NCBI RefSeq assembly: GCF_001949145.1
Contig: NW_019091485.1
Location: forward strand, 594,337-658,336
Length of the DNA: 64,000 nt
Direction of reading: 5' to 3'
Origin: Acanthaster planci
Taxonomy: Eukaryota; Echinodermata; Asteroidea; Valvatida; Acanthasteridae
Both the position numbers and the translations under genes were made by a program. Shown in pieces: positions 27,016-39,392 of the stretch. The notes beneath the pieces were generated by a model. It saw only the letters and a list, made by a program, of their open reading frames with translations, was not told the origin of the DNA and searched no databases. Position 1 is the stretch's first letter. The number at the start of each line of letters is the position of its first letter.

Positions 27016-29569
27016 ATAAAAGATAAGGTTTTCCAGTTGAAAGTGTTTGAGCCAGTTGCAGATCCACACCTGGTGCACGCTAACGTCCCCCATTTTTCAT
27101 TTTTTTTCTTCTGCATGATTTGCTGTCCACTGGTTATTTCATTACTTTAAAGACAGGAATTTGAAACTGAAAATACTCCCTGCTTGTGTCTCTGGCTGAC
27201 TTGACATATCTACCCTTCTGTACATGCCAGGTGCCCGTCTCTTCGTAAATGCTGCATCCACCACCTGAGCAGTTTGCGGTATTGCATTTTAATGCCCTAC
27301 ACACCAAGGACATGTGAAATCTCATTCATTTTACCCTTCATTGATGACTACCCTGTCACCTAATGCCCTCAGATCTCACATTATTCCTTTTCATCTTCTA
27401 TTCCAATTCCACCTGCTTCTCTCAGGAGTTCATTTTTTTTCCAGATGTAAATTTATCCTGCCTTACTTGACAAAGCACAGGTACATGTGGTGGAATGTCA
27501 ATCTCTGAATTAGCAAACACTAGATTTTCCCTCCCTTTCTCTCTCTCTTTCTTTTAAGGGGGTTGAGGTTTTTTTTCATGAGGTCTGAGTATGGTTAGCA
27601 ATTTAACCCCGCTTGACGGGGCATTCTCATATTTCGTTAGGATTAAGAGCCCAGTCACATTTAGCCAGGATTGAGTTTCAACCAGGGAATGGAAGATGAT
27701 TGCAGTAGGAGTGAGTAGGGCCACGCTTGCTGGGAATGAAGAGTAAATTGTTCAACAACTTGGCTGGGCAGAAGCTGCTCCTTTTTCTGCAAAGGTTGAC
27801 ACCTTTGGCCCTGATTTAGTCAACTCTTTCATCACAGCAATCCTCTGAATGTGTTTAGCGTAGCATAGCTTTGAGACCAGCCATTTGTAAGCAGATCCTT
27901 TTTACCGTCGCAAGGAAATGAAGAGAGAGACAGGACTGGGAAGATATTGATGAGTTTAACTAGGAAGAGATAATGTCATGTTGCCCTTCCTTGAAAATGA
28001 TAATAATCACAGTACGTTGGACTTTGCGACAGCAGGCATTGTAGGCCCCACAAGAATTCAGTCAGGAAAACATGGGATTGATCATAGTTGACCTGGTGCC
28101 CATCACACTTCCCAGTCTGAAACGTAATGCGCCCAACTCAGGGACAGCAGAAAAAACCCTGAGAGTCCATCTCTAATGCAATCAAAACAGCCACTTCAAC
28201 AGGGGAATGTTAGTTTATGAAATGACGACATGCCGCGGGGTTCAAGGAAAGCCTTGGAGAGGCACTCCTTACAATGTCTTGCATTTTACATAGAGCCCAG
28301 GTATCAGTGGTGTGAACTACATTCCTGCAGGCTCTGAATATGATGTCTGTTATTGGAATCGACAGTTTTTGTCTGGAATTCTCATTCCACAAAGGAAGAT
28401 ATTTCTGAGACAGAAGTTTCAAGTTAAATTGAATTGTTTGATGGCCAATTCTGAAAAAGATATTTTTGTCAAAATATTTGATACTTTGAGAAGGTATTGT
28501 CATTGCTTCATACACATGACAAACAGTAAAGTAACACAGGGATCCAGCTATCAGACACCATATTTGCCCAAAGGTGAATATTTGCCATAATCTACAATCC
28601 CCCGAATTAGCAATAATAAAGTAATTGTATTTACTCTGTTAAAAAAGTTTGTGGTTGCAAAAAATGTGCATTTCATTCTAACTGGTTATTGTTTAATATT
28701 TTTCTGCTGGAACGCTCCCTTACATATGTCTGTTTGGCCAACCGTTGAAGCTTTTTACGCAAACATTTCACAGCTCTAAATACAAGCAGATCTACTATCT
28801 ATATCAGACATTTCAAGTTCTAGTTGAGCCTGTAACTTCTGGAGTCTTACAGGGAATATTTCTACATGTTCTGTACATGTACATATATCCAACACTGTGC
28901 AGTAAATGAACGGCACAGTCTTCATCAAAATCAGGATGCCAAGCCCCATGTATTAAAGCTACAGTTCGTTATCTGAATGGCAAAAAGTTGCAGCAGCCAC
29001 AACATTCGCAGTACCCCTCCTTTCACAAGTAACAATAAGATTGTAGAAATCAAACCTGCCCACTGCAAATAACCCACATGTTTTTCTGGTAAATTGCCAA
29101 CAACTGTCTGCAGCCCTCAGTCTATGTATATCAGCAGTCTGCATTTGGCAAATTCTCACCTGTTGATTAATGTGCAACCTACTCATTCGTCAATCACAGC
29201 CAGGATTGTTGCACTTCAATCTTTAGAAAGTGTTATTTGAAAGCCATTCATAATGTAAAACTGCCTGGAATTACATGTAAGAATGACATAATTCACATTT
29301 AACAGCATTCTGGACCAAAATTATGCAGATGGCAGAGCAGACTGTTTACTGGTCCCAAAATGGTTCAAGCAAGGATTCATACATGTAGCTGTCACCCACT
29401 GTCTACATTGAAGCATTTTTCCACACAATCAGTCGAAGATTCATCCGTAGTTTCTGCATGGAATTTCCCATTAAATGGACTCGTTGGCATGTGTACAACA
29501 GATCACAGTGCATCAGTCTGGGCTACCCATCCTTTACTCTCATTGGCTTGCTCCAGTTTACATTTAAAT

Positions 29570-29737
29570 CCAGTGGTGGCTGAATGGTTCTGAAAGTGGA
29601 GGGGGGGCACAAGTCCAAACAGGCAGATCTAAGATTTTTTTTCCATACCTCCAATGGCTTGATGGAAATGGAGAGCAAATAAGCTACCTTTTCAAAGGTG
29701 GGGGACAACAAGTAATCCCCTAGTTCTGCCGCTGGTG
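29570..29737. mobile_element. Possible small TIR fragment (CCAGTGGYGGC type)
   Basis: The left edge CCAGTGGTGGCTGAA followed by a G-run, and the right edge (reverse strand) CCAGCGGCAGAACTAGGGG, form a loose inverted pair. They resemble the CAGTGGCGGATCC-type ends common in invertebrate repeats. Matching is imperfect and boundaries are uncertain. A related-looking GGTGGATTCAGGGAG stretch occurs at about 38551. Confidence 0.25.
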
Positions 29738-31294
29738 TGTAAATCTACCATGGATACAGCTGGAATCGTGAAAGATATACTCAACATGTTTGCTTGGGAT
29801 GGATTATTGTGGTATTTTTCACTTCACATCATAATTGAAAGCTGATTTACATGCATTTTTGATCACAGTCTATAAGTAAATATAGGAATCCTTTTGATTG
29901 CTTAAAATTTGCAAAAAAAATTATTAAAAAAAATATTACGGGAAAATGTTCTTAGTAACAGTTTCTATGCAGTCTGGCAGTAGACAGACAGGTACATATG
30001 TACACTGTATATTACTCTCTTTGGTCACACCTTATGGGCATAGACAGGAGGAAATGACTGTCATCATTCTACCACAATCCAGCGTGTCCATGTATTTTTA
30101 ATTTTTCGCTGACTGCAGGTACACCTTCTACATTACTATGCAATATGGCACTGACTCATCACATCATTAGAACATACCTACCAGCCTATATATGGCCATA
30201 TAGCCTTGGGTGGTTCATCCCTGCACACCGATTCCAGTGATTACCTAGGAACATCTTTTTCTTGTGCTCGCCATAATAAGCAGGTGTATTGCCTGCCCTG
30301 TGGGGTTGAGGAAAGTGAATATGAGAGGGTGGGGTACACCAAAGCGATAAAATTGTTTTAGTGGATTAGCAGCAGAATATAGTATTTTAACCAAAAGGGG
30401 CATTGGATACATATACTTTATTGCAGGTAATTCACCTCATGGCTTGCACAATGGTAGCTCAACAAGAATAGTTTGTTTTAGTGTACTATAAACAGTTAGA
30501 TGCAGGCATGCGGCAGGCAGGTGGAAGGGTGAATTTGGAAATTTCTTAGATCGAGGAAAGTAGAAACCACAGACTCATCCAGCAGTGCCTTTCTTTCTGA
30601 TTCTTTTTGCATCTTGGCATTTGCACCAGTATAATTTCAGATGCATAAATACATGTTTCTGGTGAAATCAGTAAATGTAGAGGTTGTGGAGAGGGTTTTT
30701 TTATCCTGAGTCTTTTGAATCTACAAATTCACAGTGTTGAATGATGAAGTATCTGGAAAAACAGGTAAGGCTAGAGGTGCTGCAATGCTTTGATGAGACT
30801 TTCATGAAGTTTACAGAAGGATGTTATGATAACGGATTGATTTGGCAGATATTTCCCTCTGGATCCCTCGGTAAGCAAGCCTGGGATGCTGGTGTCCTAA
30901 TCCCTTGGAACCAACGTCCCTCAAGATAACATCATTGTTTGGTTATCATCTGCAAACTGCCAGTCAATTCGCCGGAATAATTTCCTGAGTCAGTGACATG
31001 TGAATAGCTGCTCTGTTTTCACACATCCAAATGTAGGCCAACAGATGACTTCTTTGGTTTTACAAGGTAATGCCAATTCTGTAGTTAAAATTAACAAGAT
31101 TCAGCGCATATAGTTATATGCAGTAAATAAAAAAAAAATCATGTACATGTAATAGTGCAACATTACATCACTTTTGAGGGTAGTTCTGCTAATGGATATA
31201 CATGTATACGTCTTATTCAGGTTGAAATACAAGACGAGGGTATTCGAAAACAGCTACATAATGAACGATACAGTTTGCATTTCCTACAGAGTAA

Positions 31295-31347
31295 CCCAAT
31301 TAATCCAGTCTGCTTGCTGTTAAGGTAAGCAATCTGGATTAATTGGG
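31295..31347. other. Strong 53-nt stem-loop
   Basis: CCCAATTAATCCAG at 31295-31308 is perfectly complementary to CTGGATTAATTGGG at 31334-31347. Pairing resumes after a two-base internal mismatch for about seven further pairs, closing on a 7-base loop. On RNA of either strand this gives a stem of roughly 23 bp. It could be a degenerate short MITE or a small-RNA-type hairpin; the short precursor argues against a standard microRNA. Confidence 0.45.
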
Positions 31348-32986
31348 ACATAATAAAAATTACCTACATTAACTGTCGACGAACATGTAATGTGTAGATT
31401 TAATTGATGTGTTGGCGGCATATTTTCGTCAATTTTCCCAATTAGCTGTGGAAGTATCTTGTAGTCTTCTGCAAGGATAATTACTTTGGCATTCACATTA
31501 TTTTGTGTGGCTGCCATTTCAGGTCAACCTGCATAATAAAGTCACTCAGGAACAGATTATGTCCCAGCAAATTGTGCTTTTTCTGTTCAAAACATTTGAT
31601 CAGACACCGAAAGGAAATGTGCATGTACATACTGTAAACATCTCTTGTTCTTCTTGCAACTCGCTGTCAGAGGGGAATTGACTATCTGTAACAATGAGGC
31701 ATTTTGACTGTAGTATTTGGGTCGTAACTCAAGCTTGTATGCATGATTAGGTTGTAATACTTTAGACAATTTGGCTTAACATCAGAAAAATGTACATATT
31801 TTTAATAGAAACACTTATGAAATACAGTTTGATACTGATGGAAGCACATGAAACATTTAGTGCTTAAATAGAGGTTTTTCACGCGATGCAATGTGACAGG
31901 CAAAGGCATTTTAGAAAGCATATGTCATGTCCGTGGATGTGTATGCCTTTTTGAATCTTCTATTTTTTATTGGCAGTTTCATGTATGCCAAAATATTGAG
32001 AGACTTCGAAGGCGTCCGCATTTCCGTGCACAACTGTTAAAATTTAATGCTAACCGTCAAAAATCATGAATGAAAATCCTCTATACATGTAGGTGTACAT
32101 CCATGTACATGTATGATAGAGTTTGTGTGAAAAGTTCACCTGGATACTGTATTGAAAATTTTTAAAATCCATTTGATATCTTTAATATATGGCCGTGTTT
32201 ATACGTAAAGTTGAAAGGTTAATCCTGCAACATGGTTGCATACACAAAGCATCATGTCCCACCCATCTTTGGTACTTGTCCTGTCTGAACCTTGACCTTA
32301 AGAGACTGGTAACTGTCAATAGCACAGTGACTCTTGGTGATAAATGGGGGAAATACCAGGGAGGTGTGCTGGCAAGTGGGACCACGGTGGAACCATGTGT
32401 TCCATCTTCGCGGTGGTGGCCTATATATCAAAGCAATAAATCGGAAATTGTACTGTACTTGTTTTGCTATACCAAGCTTGTGGTTTCTTGTAAGCATTTC
32501 AGACTGACGAATTGCTTTACACACTGGTTTACCAGCAAGATACCATTTGGCATGAACATGAGAGTTTGATTCAGTTCATAGATCTGAACATACAACCACT
32601 GCATGTTATCACAACGAACTAGATAGTGCCGTCAACATTAAAATTAAGTCAGAAATTGAAACTGAGACATTGACCCCCCTTGTATAATTGTGGCAGATGT
32701 CACAAAATCACATTTAATTGAGGGTCCTTGATTTTTGATTTACTCCTATAATATGAAATTTTTGTCACAGTTAGCCCTGCAGAGACCAGTATAACAGTTG
32801 ATTATTCCCTTCTCAAGCAATCTAAATTCCTTACTTAAACTGCAAACAGAAAATCTGATAAAATACCTTCAAGCTGTACAGTCAACTCTTCAGCATTTGA
32901 CACTTAATCCCGATAACTCGCTTGAGTCTGATATGGATTTGGTTAGCTGGATGTACATGTATGTATGTTATGTATTTTGCTGTATT

Positions 32987-33239
32987 AGTACTATAAGGTC
33001 GTTAACAAAATATTCGCACTAAAAGGTCGTTAATGAAATTTTTTAAACTTGAAATACAAGCAAAGTCCCGGTGAAGATTTGAGAAACAGTCCCCCCAAAT
33101 GATTTTTATCAATGACATAATGTGTAACATTATCTGTTTCATTATAAAAAATTTTCATGCTTGGAATAGGGCCCAAAAATTATTTTCAAAATCATCAGTG
33201 CTATAAGGTTGTTACTGCCATAACGACCTTATAGCACTG
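32987..33239. mobile_element. 253-bp TIR element with AGTGCTATAAGGTCGTTA repeats
   Basis: The left end AGTACTATAAGGTCGTTA (32987-33004) matches the reverse complement of the right end AGTGCTATAAGGTCGTTA (33221-33238) with one mismatch. A third partial copy (CACTAAAAGGTCGTTAA) lies at 33017-33033. A fourth at 33196-33214 forms a near-perfect 19-bp hairpin with the right end, separated by 6 bases. No coding capacity or clear target duplication. The architecture (TIR plus subterminal repeats) fits a MITE. Confidence 0.6.
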
Positions 33240-36200
33240 ACCGGATGATTTTATGAATATAAAAACTGCTTGTGTGAGTTAAATTCACATGCATATTTTA
33301 TGTGTGCAGTTGTTTGCATATGCTGTACATGTATGATTAGTGTGTGTACAAACTTCAGATGATCTTCTGTGTGGCTGTATGGTCTTTTCTTGTTTGAAGA
33401 AAATTTCTAAGACCATGGAGAATTTGTCTCTTACCTCAACTGATACATGTACTTGTGGCAGCGATGAAAGCAGCTTTTCTATATGTCAGGCAGACTGTTG
33501 TACAGTGTTCTCAGCAGCACAGAAGATGAAGTACCACTAACTTGAAATATGTTGGCTAACTCTTCTTTATATGTGCCCCCCACCACCCCAGCAACTAGTG
33601 TGGTGACTGTTCAGGTGTAGTCAACTGTGACAGCATCCGTTTGTTGTATAGGTTACCCTCCATTAATGTTCCATACCCTCATCTGCCTATTACATTGCCA
33701 AGTCCAGTTGGGGCCTAGTCACTTCATGATGCTTGTCACCTGTCACAGACTTCCAGTCCACATGTGTTTGTCATTAATTACAATTTTGTCACACTTGGAG
33801 GCATTGCTCTTGAGCACAGAGGCTAATGCATGATGTTTCCCCTCATGTCACTAAATTTTTGTACAGTATACGTTTAAAAAAATTACATTATTTTGTTGAC
33901 TAATTACAATTGACAATGTGACTATAAAACATCCATGTACAAAGACAATTTTAAAATGACATTTCTTCTATTTCTAATCTTCCAACAGAATCATGTAATA
34001 CATTGTAGACAAAAAGATATTACTCTCTTGAAAGTACTGATAACATTTTTCAACTTCATTTTGTTGAATGGTTTTTTGTACTTGATAAAAAATTATTATT
34101 TTGATGATGAAATTTTAACGACTTGCCATTATTTGCAAAAGGCAGCTTCATATATATTTTCCCATTTTTCTCAAAAAAAAAAAGCACAGAAGGCATCAAC
34201 ACTTCTCAAATTACTCTGATGAGAGTGACATGCTTGGTGTGAATAATAAATATCTTCACATGCACTGCACTTTCTGCAATATCAGGTACTGCACTGATTG
34301 GTCACACTTCGGCCATTCTTGCTGTCTAATATACTTACAAAGTGCATCCTCATATTTCTCTCCTCGAGGATCGGCGATGGAATCACTCGTGTTGTAAGCC
34401 CCACCTACGAGTCCTATTTCAATCCTCTGTCACCTTTTTTGACTTACATTCCAAATATGGTCAAAGCATACATGAAGCCCTGCACGAATTTGCTGGACGG
34501 AAATTGAAAATTGTCCGTAGTGCCCCTTGGGACTGCTAAATGTCCACTCTGGTCAATACATGTACATTTGTATCCAGTGATGCGTGCTGCAAGAGCAGTC
34601 GTGCCTCGGGCCATTCTGAATAATGGCAGTTGAGGGATTTTCTTAATGGTGAATTTCATTTGTGTAACTGTACAACAGGCAAATTAGTGCTGAACAAAAT
34701 ACATGTAGTTGACCAAGAGAGATGTGAAGTGGTTTGGCCAAAAGCAGTTATGCCACCATATCAAAAATACAGATATGCTGAAGTTTACAACTGTGTTTAG
34801 GGTGTACAGAGTTTGAACATTCAAAACTTGTTGAAATCAAACAAGGAAATTTTTTAAAAGATATTAATTTAGTGCATTAATTCATGCATACATTTTACAT
34901 GTATCATTATGCTCTAAACATGAATATTTCTTTAGTGAATTCAAATGGACCAAATATAGTTGAATCCACTCAACACAAAACACAGCTTGAAGACTACCCA
35001 CTTTGCAGTGAAAGGAGCTGCAGTGTTCACTGTGTCTTTGCTTGGTTTCTATAATAAAAGCTTAGCTACTGATGACATTACCAACTCAACCCACATCTTG
35101 ATTTCCTGACTTACGTCCCCTGTAGTGGTAAATTTTAAGAATTTTGCAAATGGATCGAGACATTGACAGAAGACTGTGTAATTACAATTTATTGTTGATG
35201 TCAATTCTGCACGCTGTCTCATTTTCCATGTCAGACTTGTAAAGGTTAAATCATGGTACAAACTGGAAGGATCTCTTTCACCTCAGTGAGACCTCAGTGC
35301 ACATCAACATTGTAAGTTACCACATGCATGTACATGTACAGTGTACCCGCACTACACATGTACAGACCGTACATGTTCATTTACGTGTACGATCATAATC
35401 CTGGTGGTGTACATTTGGATCTTTCAGTTTTTGATGCATGCCTTTCACAAGATTGGCTTCATTCATTTTGATGTTAGAGTGACATCCGAAACTTTGCCCA
35501 AAACCAATATCCAGGAGGTAATATGATGTCATCCTCTGCCAATACTGGCTTGCATTCCCCTCCTCCCTCCCGCAGCAGGCACATTTCACGGCCAGATCAC
35601 ATGACCCCAACACCTTTTCCCACCAGGTGCAGGGATTGTTATTAAAGCCAGTGCCGTACACACCGTACCCACAGCCCTTGCGTGCCCGTGCATTGTGTAC
35701 CGGTTATGGGCGCCCTGAGCCAAACTGCACGCTTGGCAATAATACAGTACCGCGCAGTCACTTAGAAAACGTCCTGTATCCCCACAAGGCTTTCCTGGGA
35801 TCAATTGTACTGGCTGTGTGGCTGCATGTAGTAGTCTCATTTAAGGGGGAGAAAGCTGCCATAAACTCACTGGGAACATATCTTTTTTTTTGCAATGCAT
35901 TTTGCATGATTGCTATCTGGTTTACTAAAGTGCGAGATAGTGATCTTAAATGGTGCATAAAAAATTGACTTGAGGCAAATTTCACAAATTTGAAATGCAA
36001 TTTTGCAGTTGGCCCTAGAGCTTCTAAAGCAGGTACCTGGGTACACGTAAAAAAGTCATACCTAATACACCCTTTTAACAAATACTGTAGATCAGAATCC
36101 TCATCACAATAATTTATGCATAGTTACTGAGTTGTATGAACATCTGTATCCTGCTATTTTCATGCATGCATATTCTGTTAAAAGTGGAATCAAAATTTTA

Positions 36201-37828
36201 GAAGTTAGAGGCCTGAAATTTTTTTTTGAAAATAATTTTCATTGTAGCACAAGTTCCCCATTTACATGCAAAACCCACAGACTGATTTTTCATCAGCATT
36301 AATCACAATTGTATCTTGGCAAATTAACTTTACTACTTCCTGAAACCGGTGAACAAAAAAAGCCTTCTCTTCCCAGAATTGTTAGTTCTGTTCACATTTA
36401 GGTACAAGTACAGGTTAGGTACTCGTTCTGGGCAGCATCCAATAACAGCTTCTGATGTTGCTGACTATGACTGATTTATGACCTAAGTAGGGTTGGCATT
36501 TTTGGTGCTTGCACTGTGCTACACAGTACTCATTGAAACGCTGACTGAATTAAAAAAAAAAATTCAAGTGCCATTAGAGTTCAAGGTTTGCCCTGAATTC
36601 TGGTGTATTTGCATCAACAGATCATCAGTAGAAATCTATACATGTAGACCTTACACAATCAGAAGAATGTGAAATTAGTTTAGACATTTTGAATTTTAAA
36701 TCACACAAGCATATTTCTATAAAATGGACTTTAGTCATGTATGTATGAGAATTTTTTCCAATGTCTCATAGTTGGATAGCTGCTATTTGGTTCAAACTGA
36801 AACCTTTTTAGGCATCAAAACATACTGTGGAAAGCAACAGGAATTTTCCAAGTGTTGGTCCAATTAAGTTCCCTTTTTTTTAAGTACTACATTCCTTTTT
36901 TAAAGCAAATTTTACTTCAAATGTAGGAAAACTATCTGTGTATCAGATGACGAAAGAAACGTTTGTGCCAGGTAGGGCCAACTGAGCTGTGTTTATTCTA
37001 CAGAAGGTGCAATTTTGAGGACAGTGCATCACCAATCGTTTTCATCACCCGCTTCTGAACTTGACACTTAACATCTGAAAATCATTCTTCGTGGTGTCGA
37101 ATACCTATTTTTGTGATGATCTCTGTTGGATATGATGCCAGCAATAGACAGTGAATTACTTTAAGAAACAGGAGTTACTTGGTTATGAGTCTGGTAGAAG
37201 GCCACACTGGTGTCATTCCAGTTCTCTGACCTCTTGGATCTCTTGATTTAGGGGAGAAAAATCTAGGTCTACACTGTGCAGGAGCTCAAGGTGTTTAACA
37301 AATAGACTGCCAAAAAAGTGACCTTGGTGATATGTTGAAATACACAAGAGTCTAAACAAATTTTCCCATTCTCTAAAAGGCCTTCAGTGGAATTGGTTTA
37401 ACAACTGACAAGACATCTGAACAGATTGTGCAGATGGCAATAGGTCATGTATCTACCTCTTGGTAGGAATGTTTGATTTTATGTGAAATGATTTACAGTC
37501 AATTTTCACACACAGACAGTTCTAAGGAACTATTCTACTTCAGGTTCCACATAAGAATGAACCAGTGTTTGCTCAGAATCCCCAAAGTCTCACTAATTTC
37601 TTCCTCTTCTTTTACACTTTGCTCTACAAAGTCTCAAAATACTTCCAAATTTTTTGCTCTGTAGAATTCCAAAGTGTTCTGAAATAAATTTTTCAAAAGT
37701 TTCTTGGCATCCAAAAAATCAAGTAGCATTTCACTTTAGGTTTCTATATGCACTGAGCATGAAAATGCACTGAGGGCTTTAGATCAGAATGTTAACTTCC
37801 TGCTTTTTGTTTTGCGTTGTCATTTCAG

Positions 37829-38470
37829 ATGGCCTGAATGCTATGATGGCACAGTGCACCTTCCGTCTAACAATGGTCACTGATAACATGCTAATGAGCA
37901 GTATCACTGTCCAACTGGAGGACACAAACTCCCAGGAATTCCTTTCCCCAAAGATCAATCGTTTCATCGATGCCCTGTCCAACATCATCCCCACACAACG
38001 CAACCTGGTGTATGTTTTCAGTGTCAAGAACCACGACATTGTGAGTGACCCACCCATCCTTAATGTCTCCTTTGCCGCCCAGCACCAAGACGGCACCTTC
38101 TTCACTTCCCAGTACCTCCAGGAGCGAGTCTACCTGATGCGGTCTACCCTCTCCGAAGTTTCCACGGCAAAGGTGTTGCCCTTTGGTGACAACCTCTGCC
38201 TTTACGAAGTTTGCAGTGGTGAAAAAATTTACTCCCGGTGTCTCTCCCCGCTCTCCTTCTGGAGTTCATCAGGCTTCATTGCGACCCAGACCGTCATCTT
38301 TCGTTCCATCCATCCTGAGACTCTGTACAGGTGTGAGTGCCCACCAGGATTCACAGGCAACTATTGCACAACAGAGATCAACTATTGCTACTCTAATCCT
38401 TGTGGTAGCAATGGGCAGTGCATCCAGAAAGAAGCTGGATATACCTGCGTGTGCAATGATAACTTTGCAG
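37829..38470 (+). CDS. CELSR: CELSR/Flamingo, internal exon B (end of last cadherin region, EGF-like 1 and most of EGF-like 2)
   Basis: This exon continues exon A directly: the last base of A plus AT gives Asp, reading VSDG across the junction. Residues 1-118 are the CELSR region between the last cadherin repeat and the first EGF, including TDNMLMSSITVQLED near 18-32, FLSP at 38-41 and VLPFGDN at 116-122; an NVS sequon is at 79-81. EGF-like 1 uses Cys 124, 129, 138, 169, 171 and 180, with the long third-to-fourth cysteine loop of the CELSR juxta-cadherin EGF. EGF-like 2 has Cys 187, 192, 198, 207 and 209; its sixth cysteine is in exon C. The Asp/Asn-hydroxylation consensus is absent from EGF 2 (Gln at the hydroxylated position). 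The acceptor is a strong pyrimidine tract ending TTTCAG at 37828; the donor is G|GTGAGTGA at 38471. Both junctions are phase 1 (642 nt, symmetric). Skipping it would keep frame but lose EGF 1 and most of EGF 2. Confidence 0.96.
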
Positions 38471-39372
38471 GTGAGTGATATTTCCCAGCTCCTGTCAAAT
38501 TAACCCCTCCTCACCCTTTATTACACAACAGTAGGCATTGACATCACTGGTGGATTCAGGGAGACCCAATCATAAAAGGAGGTTTTGAGTGTATGAAAAA
38601 CCCCAACCTTTAACATCGCCCCTCAGAAAGTCCATAAAAGGTTACACAAATTTCCAAATTGTTTATCCCCCCTGCCCATGATTTTACCCTCCTCCCATTA
38701 TTAGACACAATTGAGTGGGTGTCAAAGGAATATTGAATAGTTAAGATTCAGACAAAGCTGAACAAAGTGTCAATAAAGTATTCATGGAAAAGGAAAATAC
38801 ATGTAATTGCCATGTTGTGGAAACTATTTTACAAGCCTTCTTCGATATAAAACAAACACTCTCAAAGTACATGCACCAGATACGAACATACATGTATGAT
38901 AATGAGAGAGAATGTGAGAAATTATGTGAAATTAAAATAAAGACCTGCCTTTTTAAACAGCCAGCCCTATGCAATCCCTACACACAGAAATGCTCATAGA
39001 TATCTTTGTTTCTTGTGACACATTTGAGTTGCAATGTTAGACTCAAGAATCTTATCACTCGAGCCTCTTCCTCGGACGTGGTCGTGTTTCAACTGCTCGC
39101 GAAACCTAAGACAGTAAACATGTAGCAAGCACCAGGCCTGTGCACCAAAATTGGCTCTAGTTTTCTACTCTGGGCCAAGCTTTCCCACTTGAACGTGACC
39201 AAGGCTTTAGAAAAATGGCTTGCAGCCATCAGACGCTGTGACCTGGAGATGATTTTTTTGCGTACATGTACATGTAGCTGTCTTTAAGCCATCCATGGAA
39301 GTTTCTCGTGTGGAATGACTTTCAAGATTTGATGGGGATAGCTTTGCTTATAAGGCAGCCCTGTTGCCATTA

Positions 39373-39392
39373 TACATGTACATGTACATGTA
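39373..39392. repeat. (TACATG)3TA run
   Basis: A perfect 20-bp palindromic hexamer array, identical to that at 53318-53337 about 14 kb away. Confidence 0.85.

Larger units (their letters stand above)
7501..37828 (+). other. CELSR intron between exons A and B (30,328 bp)
   Basis: Bounded by GTGAGT at 7501 and TTTCAG at 37828, phase 1. Contents: MITE at 10695-10836, ACATGT clusters at 10199-10246 and 20380-20434, AGGTCA hairpin at 21704-21737, TTAA-flanked element at 23253-23822, GATCC-rich TIR element at 24266-25187, 24-bp tandem duplication at 26968-27015, possible TIR fragment at 29570-29737, hairpin at 31295-31347 and TIR element at 32987-33239. In 7501-10198, 10837-20379, 25188-26967, 27016-29569 and 33240-37828 I see only unclassified AT-rich intronic sequence. 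Open frames there are short, overlap on both strands and show no domain. Confidence 0.88.
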
